From Apostichopus japonicus (Eukaryota > Echinodermata > Holothuroidea > Aspidochirotida > Stichopodidae), in NCBI RefSeq assembly GCF_037975245.1, contig NC_092574.1, positions 4,142,213 to 4,206,212 on the forward strand: a stretch of DNA of 64,000 nucleotides. The letters run 5' to 3'. Positions 48,407 to 58,185 of this stretch are shown here, piece by piece. Position numbers and translations under genes: made by a program. The notes under the pieces were generated by a model, which ran no database searches, was not told the DNA's origin, and saw only the letters and a list, made by a program, of their open reading frames with translations. The stretch's first letter is position 1. Each line of letters starts with the position of its first letter.

Positions 48407-49275
48407 CATTAACTGAGCAATTGAACAATTTTCTGCAAAATGTTTAATTGACAACTTATCATATCTCGTCAATTCAACGCTTTTCTGAAAAATTTTCAAT
48501 TGTTCACTTCATTCCATCTGACCAATTGCATATTTTTCTGAATGCAAGACCTGCCAATGCACAAATTAATATCCAGGATGTATACTTTACTACGTAAACC
48601 GTCAAAAACAACTTACGTAACGGTCGAGCGGCACTACACAAAAGCGCTCAAAATAAAATAAACGGGATTCGATCAAACTCCCGAAAAGAACCACCGAAAA
48701 ACGGGGGCTCCCGAAATGACGCCCGTGTTCGCCCGTTTGGACTCCCGAGGAGGGGGGGGGGGGGGTGGCACGACATATACTAGTACCGAGCACCAACACG
48801 TTTAAATTACGTATAATTCTGTATGCACATCCGTTTACCGTCACTGTTTCCAGGCTATCCGTCGACATACTAACATCCCCATCAAAGCCATGGCAACGGT
48901 CCATGGTAGGATCTGATTTGGAGATTCTTGTTTATAAAGCTTGAAAAGAACCAGAATGAATGACCAACTCTCAAGAAAACCAACTTCTTTACAGAGATTT
49001 CTTTAGATGACGTACTTCGACCTCCAAGAATAATAGGGAGACAACCCGTTTAATGGGTTCGCTTTGAAGGAGGGAACACTTTAAGGAGTTCGTTGTGCAA
49101 TGGGGCATGAATATTTTGAATTGTACTCGTTTCTGTAAACGTGTCTTTTGTTTGACTCTCGGATAAATCTACCACAACGGGGTTGTCGAATCAAACGTTA
49201 ACTTTTAACTTTTATATACGAGCAGTGTTTTCTGTTTCCCAAGGGAGTTAAAGCCTTCGGTGGATATATTAAAGA
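48407..49275. other. Region upstream of the cholinesterase-like gene
   Basis: It includes a minus-strand ATG in a strong context (ACCATGG, near 48904) opening a frame MDRCHGFDGDVSMSTDSLET that stays open about 100 codons. It could be a divergent first exon, but the product is unrecognised and the frame runs through a G/C homopolymer block, so I do not call it a gene. Confidence 0.3.
49205..49245 (+). promoter_or_regulatory. Possible TATA box of the cholinesterase-like gene
   Basis: TTTTATATACGAGCAG at about 49209-49224 lies roughly 60 bp before the start codon at 49276, a fitting distance for a short 5' untranslated region. No other core element was checked. Confidence 0.25.
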
Positions 49276-49596
49276 ATGTGGTGTACGTTAACATGGATGT
49301 GTTTCTTCTCATTGATTGCCTACGTTTCATCAACATTAACATCTGTTCAGACACAGTATGGCACAGCACACGGGAGATCACTGACAACTATTAATAGAAT
49401 GTTATATGTGGCGTTTTATAGCATTCCTTATGGAGAACCACCACTTGCCGAAAGAAGGTTTATGCCACCAGTTAAATGGACCACTAAGTGGAATGTTGCG
49501 AGGGACTTCCGACATCCAGGACCTGTATGTCCAACTCTAGACATTGAACCAATAACTTCACGTGACTTTGAATCGCTTTCGGCTTTTGACAGTATG
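49276..49596 (+). CDS. Cholinesterase-like pseudoenzyme, exon 1 (signal peptide and N-terminal lobe)
   Basis: It starts at ATG 49276 and ends at donor GTAGGT (phase 0), giving 107 residues. Residues 1-22 (MWCTLTWMCFFSLIAYVSST) form a signal peptide. Residues 28-80 carry the type-B carboxylesterase opening: YGTAHGRSL, YVAFYSIPYGEPPLAERRF and PPVKW, followed by GPVCPTL with the first Cys of the conserved N-terminal disulfide loop. The exon joins directly to 50887 without disturbing the frame. The family covers acetylcholinesterase, carboxylesterases and non-catalytic adhesion proteins such as neuroligins, gliotactin and neurotactin. Confidence 0.85.
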
Positions 49597-50886
49597 GTAG
49601 GTATATGCTACCGACATTCCCTATATATACAACCAATAGCTTAGTCACCGATCCCGGAAGGAAGTTTTATTTACTTAGAGTTTTATCAATTCATTTGCTG
49701 ATTTATTTCCTTGATGCTATAATGCGACACATGATACTTTAGAGAGCCATTTGATGAGTTGCGTGTATGTGTGCGTGTGAGGGTACGGGTAAGGGCAGTG
49801 GCGTGCGCAGAGGGTGGGTAAGGGCAGCGGCGTGCGCAGAGGGTGGGTAAGGGCAGTGGCGTGCGTAGAGGGTGGGTGGAAGGGGTGTTGGGTGGGGCTT
49901 GGTTGGGGGAGGGTGGGTTGGGGGCATGACCCTCCCATCTCCGATCGTTAATCCGGGTACAAAATGCCCCAGTCGGGTAAATTTTGCATTCACCCTGAGA
50001 AAACTTAAACCAAATTACTACGGGTGTACACCCACGTCCTCCCATTGTTCAAATTTAAAGAAAGTATTTATTAGCAAAACCTTTTGTTGAGGGCTCGTTG
50101 TATAGGCTATACATATAGCCATAATCTATGCGTTATAATTTATGCCTCATAATGCACCATTTTACATGTATGTTTTTTTTTCGGCGGGGGGGGGGGGGGG
50201 CGGGTGAGGAAGCTGACAAACCTCCTACATAGGAGACGGCTTCAATGACTCCAGGGTACCACCCTTTCCATTATAAAATTCTTCATTCGCCTCTGGCCCT
50301 CCCATTAAGGTTCAGGCCCTTACTCATTGAAATTTTAAATTATCATTATTTATAAGCGAAACCTTTAAAAGCTTCTTATGAAGACCTTAATTATAGCCTC
50401 AATATGTCTCAGAATGCACCATTGACTTCTAATTGTTTGTAGGGTATTATTATTATTATAACAATCTTGCGTTTCGAGCTACTTATGTAGACCTAAATGA
50501 TAATATAAGTATGCTTCAGAATGCACCATTTAACATTATATTACAAATTTCCGGACCCCAGATGTCCTACATAGGTGTCGGCTTCAATGACCCCCAGTGC
50601 AGCCTCCCTGCTCCAGCAATTCCTTCATTCAACTCTGCAGTCCTTCCAGAAAAGTTCAATTATTTATCTTCATCAGTCCCCACCCCACCCCCACCCCCAC
50701 CTTTGAAATCATGTGCATGGCATTGGGTATGTATGCGTGTGTGTGTTACAAGAGGATGAGGTCGGTTGGGTATGAACTTGCGTATATGATTATCACTAGT
50801 TCATTTGGTTAAATATTGAATATAGCTTAAGTTGTGTTGTCGCCACTTTGTGAGGTTCTTATATCTCTTTTACTTTTACTATATAG
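49597..50886. other. Intron 1 of the cholinesterase-like gene
   Basis: Contains a G-rich minisatellite at 49779-49900 and two related dispersed-repeat copies at about 50100-50350 and 50395-50700 that resemble 15220-15430. Ends in TATATAG before exon 2. Confidence 0.7.
49779..49900. repeat. G-rich minisatellite, about 29-30 bp
   Basis: GGTAAGGGCAGTGGCGTGCG followed by CAGAGGGTG recurs three times with one or two differences and degrades into a GGGTGGG-rich tail. The run of G triplets on the plus strand could form G-quadruplexes. Confidence 0.75.
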
Positions 50887-52061
50887 ACAACATTAAATCC
50901 GACACAAACGATGGATGAAGATTGCTTGAGACTCGATATCATCGTACCTGTGACGGTTACCGATCGTAAAACAGAACTCCGGGACCATTCTAGAAAACCC
51001 ATATTGATTTGGTTTAGCAACGACGAGTTTCGACCCCGGTCAGACGGTTCGGTTCTAGCTACGAGGGGTGATATGATTATCGTCAAAGTCAATTATAGAG
51101 TCGGTGTCTTAGGATTCTTAACAACAGGATTTGGAAGTGAAGTACCCGGTAACGCTGGCTTAATGGATCAACAGTTAGCTCTTGAATGGGTTCAAAGGAA
51201 CATATGGGATTTTGGAGGAGACGGAAACAGGGTAACTCTCTACGGGGAAAGAGGCGGATTGGGAACAACAAGCCTTCATTTATATCTCGAGTACAGCCAG
51301 CCTTACTTTCATCGTGCCATAATTCCAAATGATGTTTCTATGCCTTGGAATTTACCAGAAAGTTCTGTAAGCGAGGCCAAAGAATTGGCATATCGTGCTG
51401 GCTGTAACCTTAGTATGAATTTAACAAGCATCACACAAATTGTCAGCTGTCTGCGTTCACTGTCCGTTGAAGAGCTAATACAGATTTCATATGAGTTAGA
51501 AGTTATGGTAAATAATAAAATTACATGGGGACCTGTTAAAGATGGCGTCTTATTTCCAGCTACAGCATATATATCTAGTGAATATGTAATTGATTCACAA
51601 AATATTATGCTAGGAGTGGAGTCGTGGAATGACTTGAATATAGTTGGTACTTTGATTGGCCGCAATGACGTAACAGAGGGCGTCTCTCAAAGAGAATATA
51701 ACAGAATTGTCAGCGATATTTCTGATTCATTTAATCTCACAAAACAATCACCAATCATATTTTCGGCAATTCAACAAACCTACAACAATTGGGAAGATCC
51801 AACTAGCCCTATTTCGAGGGCGCATTCCACTTTGTCTCTTTTATACGATTGGAATATTTTGTATCCTGCGTATGAGTTTCTAACCGTGTGGTCTCAAGAT
51901 GACAATGATTCGTGTGTTTATCTCTTTGTCTATGACTCTGAGGCCCTAGGTCAGAGTTTTCGATTATTCGACTTAATTCTGGGTGAAGAACAATCAACAG
52001 ACATGAGTGATATCATCAGTCAGAATCTCATTTCTTATTGGAGCAACTTTGTGAAGCAAGG
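50887..52061 (+). CDS. Cholinesterase-like pseudoenzyme, exon 2 (main alpha/beta-hydrolase core)
   Basis: Enters in phase 0 after a TATATAG acceptor and leaves in phase 2 at GTGAGT. It holds the family blocks MDEDCLRLDI (second Cys of the first disulfide), VNYRVGVLGFL, GNAGLMDQQLALEWVQRNIW and FGGDGNRVTLYGERGG. The last block is the nucleophile elbow: GESAG of active enzymes is GERGG here, and the codon at 51250-51252 (about residue 229) is AGA, Arg instead of Ser. The acidic residue seems kept (NDVTEG). After SCVYLFVYDSEALG the usual catalytic-His segment (HGxE) is missing, and the text goes on to ISYWSNFVKQG. The CNLS...SCLRSL pair fits the second disulfide. Predicted non-catalytic; adhesion or ligand binding is likely from family precedent. 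Confidence 0.9.
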
Positions 52062-52229
52062 GTGAGTATAAAATATTTCAGTTATATCAAGCTCCCTGTT
52101 ATACAGCCATATCACTTGACAGTGTGTTACAGCGTGACTAACAGCAATCACCGAGCTTTGTCAGTCTTTAGATATGACTTGAGGCAAGATATTCACTTGT
52201 GATATGTACGATACATATATATTTAAAGT

Positions 52230-52293
52230 GATTTTTTACTGATATTTTACACATATATATATATATATATGTGTAAAATATCAGTAAAAAATC
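52230..52293. repeat. Perfect 64-bp palindrome
   Basis: GATTTTTTACTGATATTTTA and its exact complement flank a central CACATATATATATATGTG core. It ends directly at a tRNA-bearing repeat copy (AATCAGCGTCC). Confidence 0.9.
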
Positions 52294-52408
52294 AGCGTCC
52301 TAGTTGGCTAGGGTGTCCGCGTACAAAGCGGGAGGCCCGGGTTCGAATCCCGGTGGAGACTGGAAGTTTTTTCACTGTTCTGGATTTTCCTTCTCATTAC
52401 GTTTTCAT
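52290..52408 (+). repeat. tRNA-bearing repeat, copy E (opposite orientation)
   Basis: Plus-strand tRNA-like sequence: AGTTGGCTAGGGTGTCCGCG, anticodon loop GTACAAA, then GGTTCGAATCCCGG. After it comes CTGGAAGTTTTTTCAC; the T6 run could stop RNA polymerase III. The A-box region is shortened (GCGTCCTAGTTGG). Confidence 0.8.
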
Positions 52409-52426
52409 TTATATATATATATATAA

Positions 52427-52477
<51 letters not shown>
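52409..52477. repeat. TA microsatellite
   Basis: (TA)n tract with two AAATA interruptions between two oppositely oriented tRNA-bearing repeat copies. Confidence 0.95.
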
Positions 52478-52480
<3 letters not shown>

Positions 52481-52848
52481 ATCGTAATGAGTTGGAAAAT
52501 CAAGAACAGTGAAAAAACTTTCAGCCTCCACCGGGATTCGAACCACGGGCCTCCTGCTCTGTACGCGGACACCCTAACCACTAGGCTATGGACGCTGATT
52601 GTATGTCCAGAGGTTCGAAACCGGTAAGGAAGATCGTAATTCCACTGTAGGCGTTTGTCACCTGTATCGAACAATACTAGTTCTGTTTTTGGTGACATAT
52701 TTTGCCTTACTCTAGAGATCAAACATGATGCTAACCAACTCGAAAATCATTTGTGATTCCTAAAGCCGGATCTCGAAAGAGATACTTTGAACAGACTTTA
52801 TGTTAATGCAATGGAGGTAAACGACAAAGGCAAATGAATATATATAAA
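52478..52848 (-). repeat. tRNA-bearing repeat, copy F (full unit)
   Basis: Full unit from GAAAATCGTAATGAG to AATGAATATATATA. Here the T arm has ACCACGGG instead of ACCCGGG, so one stem base is changed. Confidence 0.85.
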
Positions 52849-53227
<379 letters not shown>

Positions 53228-53261
53228 ATTTATTTTCTCGAACTTTCTCATTCTGTTACAG

Positions 53262-53421
53262 AAATCCAAATGGACATGGCTCAGTTGATTCATTTTGGCC
53301 AAAGTTTAATTTCAAGGATGAGAAATATATAAGAATAAACCATAGTTCAGCGCCAAGAGAAATGGAAAGATATCGAGCTTACTACGTAGCTTTTTGGTTT
53401 GACTATCTTCCAGACTGTTAA
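53262..53421 (+). CDS. Cholinesterase-like pseudoenzyme, exon 3 (C-terminal end)
   Basis: Enters in phase 2 (GG from exon 2 plus A gives Gly) and reads [15 protein letters not shown], the conserved end of the esterase fold (NPN...WP), then [18 protein letters not shown] and TAA at 53419-53421. The complete predicted protein is 551 residues. The stop lies just where the fold ends and before a membrane anchor encoded in another frame at 53403-53825. As written, the gene makes a secreted protein. Confidence 0.85.
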
Positions 53422-53825
53422 ACTTGACCGTAGTGGAAGATGAAGATACGATTCTGTGGAATTTAACCCCGAGACAAATCTCACAGATTGTTAAAATATT
53501 ATTGGCCTTAGTATGTGTAATGGTTTTCATCTGTTTTATTTGTATCGCTGTTTGTTGCGGTATGACACGTTTATTAAAAAGGGAACAAATTAATACACAG
53601 CAATGGATGTTTAAGGCACAAGTGTATGAAAACTCGCAACAAGCGAAAATGCAAAGACATTTAAACAACTTTGGTGGATTCAGCAGAAGAGAAATACCGA
53701 ATCACGTTAATTTCTTCAGTACGGGTGAGAATTCGGACGAGAACGAAGAGGGGTTTCCAAACTACCATAGCGAGGAACTGCCAGATTATGAACCACGTGT
53801 TAAAGATGAAAGCACGTTTTTATAA
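53403..53825 (+). CDS. Frame-separated transmembrane segment and cytoplasmic tail of the cholinesterase-like protein
   Basis: Open frame that begins inside exon 3, in the frame one base behind the esterase frame. It encodes a short juxtamembrane part ([16 protein letters not shown]), a hydrophobic segment ([20 protein letters not shown]), a CC and basic stop-transfer ([11 protein letters not shown]), and a polar tail ending [18 protein letters not shown]. Position, topology and composition fit the missing anchor of a neuroligin/gliotactin-like membrane protein. No intron with GT-AG fits between the frames. A one-base deletion (natural or from sequencing), or less likely a recoding event, would explain it. 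Confidence 0.6.
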   Translation, partial: LSSRLLNLTVVEDEDTILWNLTPRQISQIVKILLALVCVMVFICFICIAVCCGMTRLLKREQINTQQWMFKAQVYENSQQAKMQRHLNNFGGFSRREIPNHVNFFSTGENSDENEEGFPNYHSEELPDYEPRVKDESTFL

Positions 53826-54687
53826 CGAGCCAGAATTAGTTGAAACTAATCTATGTAATTTTATCAATAGACTATATTTAGAAGCTTATCAACGGTGTAT
53901 AAATATGATTAATGGCAGAGTATTTCTAACCTACTAAATGCAGGGGCAAAGAAAATTCTGGAAATCCCCGTCCTTCAGTGGCGCATGTATATAGAACATA
54001 TTCATCGTCATATTGTTAAGCAAATATAGGGATAGGAGGCGTTACAACCTTGCACATGATTTCCAAAGTTCCATTTCGTGACTTTATTATATGAGTATGG
54101 TTTTAGTGATTTTCCTGGTCCTCTGTGGCCAAACAAATTATTGGTGTATTATCTTAAGAAATCTCAAAATTCAAACCTTTACATGGTTCTCTCAACAAAG
54201 AGAGTCTAACTGAAAAGTAGATTGGTCCAGAGATGAGAAGTATAATATGTAGGCCATCATTGGGTAGGGGTGTGGGGGGGGGTGCAGATCATGAGGAACG
54301 AGGAAATATATGCATAGCATCCAGGGCAGAAAGGCCTGTTAAATGTGTGACATTTGTTGCATTTTCAATGTACAGTGTATTAGGGAGTTAAATGTGGGTA
54401 CGTCTTCATTATACGTTGACAGAAACATTTGAGTAAGAAAAACAAAGCCACTATTAAAAGTGTAAATGCAGGAACGTCACTAGAGAAGGGGCGACATTTC
54501 TTTTGTGCGAGAAAGTCCATTTCAAACCTTCGTGGCCTCATATCGAAATGTTGCCTTTTTACATCCAAAGCCTTGTATCATCTAAAAATTGCCACGTCTT
54601 ATGTTAAAATGATGTTTTATCTCGTAATGTTTAGGCCTTATGTTTTATCATGAAACTTTATATCTAATTTAACATTTATTTTTAACG

Positions 54688-54689
<2 letters not shown>
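53826..54689. other. 3' flank of the cholinesterase-like gene
   Basis: Presumably includes the 3' untranslated region; no AATAAA was seen close behind the stop. There is a G run at 54274-54282. No gene recognised. Confidence 0.4.
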
Positions 54690-54748
<59 letters not shown>

Positions 54749-54787
54749 TATATACACACATATATATATACATATATATATATACAC

Positions 54788-54882
<95 letters not shown>

Positions 54883-54889
54883 TATATAA
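54690..54889. repeat. TA/TACA microsatellite
   Basis: About 200 bp of (TA)n with scattered CA steps, abutting copy H of the tRNA-bearing repeat. Confidence 0.95.
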
Positions 54890-55095
54890 CCAACTAGGCC
54901 ATGGACGCTGATTGTATGTCCAGAGGTTCTAAACCGGTAAGGAAGGTCGTAATTCCACTGTAGGCGTTTGTCACCTGCATCGAACAATACTAGTTCTGTT
55001 TGGGTGACATATTTTGCCTTACTCTAGAGATCAAACATGATGCTAACCAACTCGAAAATCATTTGTGATTCCTAAAGCCGGATCTCGAAAGAACA
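54889..55095 (-). repeat. tRNA-bearing repeat, copy H (partial, lacks the T arm)
   Basis: Starts at AACCAACTAGGCCATGGACG (A-box side) and ends GATCTCGAAAGAACAG. The B-box half is missing, replaced by the TA tract. Confidence 0.8.

Positions 55096-55098
<3 letters not shown>

Positions 55099-55137
<39 letters not shown>
55099..55137. repeat. TA microsatellite with TTATAG repeats
   Basis: (TA)n followed by three AGTTAT units, at the 5' edge of a Penelope-like fragment. Confidence 0.85.
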
Positions 55138-55598
55138 TAGTTATAGTTATATAGTGATATACAACGATGCGCTCCGAGATAGCGGCTACACCGACCACCT
55201 AGTATACAACAACAGTACGGAGAACAGCAAGAAGCAACCCAGAAAGAAACCCCGTACCAGTAACATAATATGGTTTAACCCACCTTACAGCCGTAATGTC
55301 AAATCTAATGAGGGGAAATTGTTTTTCAGACTACTCACCAAGCACTTCCCGAAGGGAAACAAGCTCCACAAAATTTTCAACAAAAACAACGTGAAATTGA
55401 GTTACAGTTGTATGGGCAATATGCGATCAATCATCAACAGCCATAATAACCGGCTTTTATCACAAAACGAGCTTAGACCGCAGCTGGCTCAACGCATATG
55501 AAATTGTAGAGAAAAACTTAATTGCCGCCTCAACAGGAATTGCTTGGTGAGCAGTGTAATATATAGGGCCGATGTTACTACTGGTGATGACACCAAAT

Positions 55599-55605
<7 letters not shown>
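55138..55605 (+). mobile_element. Penelope-like element fragment 1 (inter-domain region)
   Basis: The frame 55154-55501 reads NDALRDSGYTDHLVYNN, then KPRTSNIIWFNPPYSRNV, LTKHFPKGNKLHKIFNKNNV and YSCMGNMRSIINSHNNRLL. This is the conserved stretch between reverse transcriptase and GIY-YIG nuclease in one group of Penelope-like elements. A TGA at 55499-55501 interrupts it; the same frame goes on with NCREKLNCRLNRNCLV, SSVIYRADV and TKSY up to a TA tract at 55604. The nuclease and RT parts are missing. Confidence 0.65.

Positions 55606-55636
<31 letters not shown>
55604..55636. repeat. TA microsatellite
   Basis: (TA)n between the two Penelope-like fragments, with CATACATATATA and TATATATGTATG at its edges forming a palindrome. 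Confidence 0.9.
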
Positions 55637-55640
<4 letters not shown>

Positions 55641-55645
55641 ATTTG

Positions 55646-55718
55646 GAAAGTATGACGCTAGATAAGTGTAAGTTGCAATGATGGAATTAAAACCAAATAA
55701 ACCATGACTATACAGGAA
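55646..55718. repeat. 73-bp inverted repeat, left arm
   Basis: Exact reverse complement of 56669-56741, as far as I could compare base by base. Confidence 0.9.
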
Positions 55719-56644
55719 CCACTTCGGTCTATTATAAGCCCACTGATATGCATATGTATTTACACTTTAATAGTTTTCACCCACATAATCTCAAGAGTTC
55801 TATTGTTTACAGCCAATGCCTTAGACTTAAACGCATTTGCTCCAACCCATGTGATTTTAAACACCAGGTATCCATATTAACTGGTTATTTCTTGAACGTC
55901 GGATACCCCCTTCACTTAATTAGACAGGGTATTTCCAGGGCCGACAAGTTGAGCCGTGAGGACTTATTAAAATACAAGTCTAAAAGTCCCAACACACGCA
56001 TTCCGTTCGTTACCAGTTACAACCCCCTCATCAAATCTTTCATTCGCTCCATCAAACAGGAATTTGCTGTATTTCAAGACGATCAGTCTGTAGGAGAATC
56101 GTTTAAGGTACCCCCCATGCTAGCATTTCGTCAACCCCCCAACCCTAAATTTCTTCTCACTTCCTCCAGACTCCCCCGCTCAGTTTCCACCTCCGCAGGC
56201 AATTTTCCTTGCGGTAAACCTAGATGCCAAATATGCCCCCATATTACCCCAGGCACCGTGGTCAAGATTCCCAATGTTGACTTTAGTCTTAGACCCCCTT
56301 CCCTCTCTTGTGATTCTATTAATGTTATTTACATTTTCTATTGTGTACTTTGCAAAGAGGGCAATTATGTAGGTGAAACAGGCTCCCGATTCCGCTTACG
56401 TTTTAATAATCACAAAAAATCTATTCGTGATAATTTTGCAGGATTCCCAGTGTCCGAACATCTCAATCTTCATGGTCATTCTCTAAAAAACCTAAAATGT
56501 ATTTTAATTGCCTCGAACTTCAAATCTACTACTGAACGTAAACGTAAAGAAATCGATTGGATCTTTCGTATTAAGTCTCACATCACCGGCCTCAACAAAG
56601 ACTTGGGACCCCTTAACAACTACCAGTTCTACAAGCATATGTAA
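55718..56644 (+). CDS. Penelope-like polyprotein remnant: RT C-terminus and GIY-YIG endonuclease
   Basis: The frame is intact from 55718 (TTSVYYKPTDMHMYLHF, the end of the RT palm region) to TAA at 56642-56644. It includes SFHPHNLKSSIVYSQCLRL, a basic linker, the cysteine cluster CGKPRCQICPH, and the GIY-YIG nuclease with VIYIFYCVLC, NYVGETGSRFRLRFNNHKKS and a distal SEHLNLHGH. The first ATG in this frame is at 55748, but there is no reason to think the fragment is translated. Missing are the RT catalytic core and everything upstream. No stop or frameshift within the retained part indicates a rather young copy. Confidence 0.8.
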   Translation, partial: TTSVYYKPTDMHMYLHFNSFHPHNLKSSIVYSQCLRLKRICSNPCDFKHQVSILTGYFLNVGYPLHLIRQGISRADKLSREDLLKYKSKSPNTRIPFVTSYNPLIKSFIRSIKQEFAVFQDDQSVGESFKVPPMLAFRQPPNPKFLLTSSRLPRSVSTSAGNFPCGKPRCQICPHITPGTVVKIPNVDFSLRPPSLSCDSINVIYIFYCVLCKEGNYVGETGSRFRLRFNNHKKSIRDNFAGFPVSEHLNLHGHSLKNLKCILIASNFKSTTERKRKEIDWIFRIKSHITGLNKDLGPLNNYQFYKHM

Positions 56645-56668
56645 TCCGTTCTTTGCTCCTTAATCCGC

Positions 56669-56741
56669 TTCCTGTATAGTCATGGTTTATTTGGTTTTAA
56701 TTCCATCATTGCAACTTACACTTATCTAGCGTCATACTTTC
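56669..56741. repeat. 73-bp inverted repeat, right arm
   Basis: Begins TTCCTGTATAGTCATGG and ends TAGCGTCATACTTTC, 25 bp downstream of the stop codon of the Penelope-like frame. Confidence 0.9.
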
Positions 56742-56784
56742 ATTGTGTCACATTTTGTACTTCTCATTCGACTGCCAAGTATTG

Positions 56785-56812
56785 CTGACGAAGGTCCCAG
56801 GGGGACCGAAAA
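56785..56812 (+). ncRNA. Hammerhead-ribozyme-like motif in the Penelope-like tail
   Basis: CTGACGA (56785-56791) is followed by one extra A, a 6-bp stem GGTCCC/GGGACC with loop AGG, and GAAAA. CUGANGA and GAAA around stem II are the hammerhead catalytic core, and hammerheads are known in Penelope-like elements. Stem III could be AAT/ATT around TCCAATAT; stem I is not convincing. The extra A departs from the consensus, so activity is doubtful. Confidence 0.4.
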
Positions 56813-56922
56813 TTCCAATATATTTTCTAAAACTTACTCCTTATTTGTCAATTATGAGTCATATCTTATTTCTCTGGTTTTCTCTAATAATATTTTCTTT
56901 TGGAGTAAACGTGGATTTTCGT

Positions 56923-56925
<3 letters not shown>

Positions 56926-56991
<66 letters not shown>
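56926..56991. repeat. TA microsatellite
   Basis: (TA)n at the 3' end of the Penelope-like element. Confidence 0.95.
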
Positions 56992-56994
<3 letters not shown>

Positions 56995-58185
56995 TTACCG
57001 GTGTACAAAACAAAAACAGATGATTGTATGGCTAGTGCTTGAAATATATATTTTTATTCCCGAATACTGTGATAGGTCTTGCAATCATAAAGCTACAGTT
57101 AATTTGAAGTTACAGCTACAGTTAATTTGAAACAAGCAATGATGATAAGGAGTTGGAAATCATTCTTATTTATAATTAAAGATATCCTTTCATTATAGTT
57201 TCAATAATAATATAATGTGTGCTATACTAATGAATGTACTTTTTCTCATATACGTACTATTGTAACCGGTAAAGTTGCTTTTGTATTAATTCTCAACATA
57301 TTCTGGCCAATACATAACGACCTGAGCCTTCACCAACCACGAGTCTCTAATGAAACCTTAGAACAGTTCTAATCTTCCCCGATATTACGGCTAAGATTTG
57401 GGGTTGGGCCAGCTTGAGACAACTATGTCTTATACTATAGAGGTTGATATTATCCTTCAGTATGTGCCCGTTAATTAGTCTGCCACTTGTTTGCAGTACT
57501 GGGAACTTGTAGCAATGACACGTGATTATCAATGATAGAGGGGTGCTTACTAAAACTTACTGAAACTCCACAGTGCATAGATTCTGCTACCCAGTCATCG
57601 TTTCGGATCAATTTCGCACCAAAATTAAAGACTTAAATAGTGCAAATGTTTCGAATATGATAATGCATCATAAAATAAATCAGATCGAGGGAAAGGTGTG
57701 CTATAGTCATGTGTAAACTGGTTTACGTCTCTTTACAGTAATCAAAGAAGAACATAACATAAAAAATCAGAGAATGACAATATCTTTTCATTCTTATCCC
57801 AGGAAGCGATTCAAGATGGCCACCATAGGCAACAAGACCATGCAAAGTTTTGGGTACAGCACTGCAGACAGAAAGGGACAAAAGAAAAAACGAAGTTATG
57901 TACTGAACAACGTCGATATTATACCTTCATTAAACATATAGGCTCCCAGAACATACAATAGTATCATTATAATTCGATGTATCTTGTAAATGCTTTTGTG
58001 GTGTATGACACACTTTATACAGTAAAATGAATCATTGCTTTAGTAAACACGAAACACCCCAGTTAATATATAGATGTACTGTGTGTGTATCATAAAGCTT
58101 ATCGGGATCACAAGAAATATACTGTCAATTTGGAGACGAGAAATGCTTATAATTAGAAAAAGAAGACTGTCTAAAATAGACCTAC
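56992..58185. other. Downstream region of the reeler gene, nothing recognised
   Basis: The last exon(s) of the reeler gene should lie here or further left, starting in phase 1, but I could not single one out. A short direct repeat of CAGTTAATTTGAA occurs near 57094-57130. Confidence 0.4.

Larger units (their letters stand above)
55646..56925 (+). mobile_element. Penelope-like element fragment 2, 5'-truncated
   Basis: It has a perfect 73-bp inverted repeat at 55646-55718 and 56669-56741 (outer end GAAAGTATGACGCTAGATAA). Between them is the RT C-terminus and GIY-YIG nuclease frame. After the right arm the tail runs through the hammerhead-like motif at 56785-56812 to a TA tract at 56926. An inverted copy of the tail-proximal sequence at the truncated 5' side is known for Penelope-like elements, which often carry inverted or tandem partial copies. 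Confidence 0.8.

Noticed and set aside
48602-48904. Minus-strand frame with a good Kozak context as a gene
   Set aside because: It runs through a G homopolymer block next to repeats, and no family or donor site could be assigned with confidence.
49686-50045. Proline/threonine-rich frames in intron 1 of the cholinesterase-like gene
   Set aside because: They are produced by the G-rich minisatellite read on the minus strand.
53417-53423. GTTAAAC as a programmed -1 frameshift site joining the esterase and the membrane tail
   Set aside because: The heptamer is not in the required phase relative to the esterase frame, and the stop codon overlaps it. A one-base deletion is simpler.
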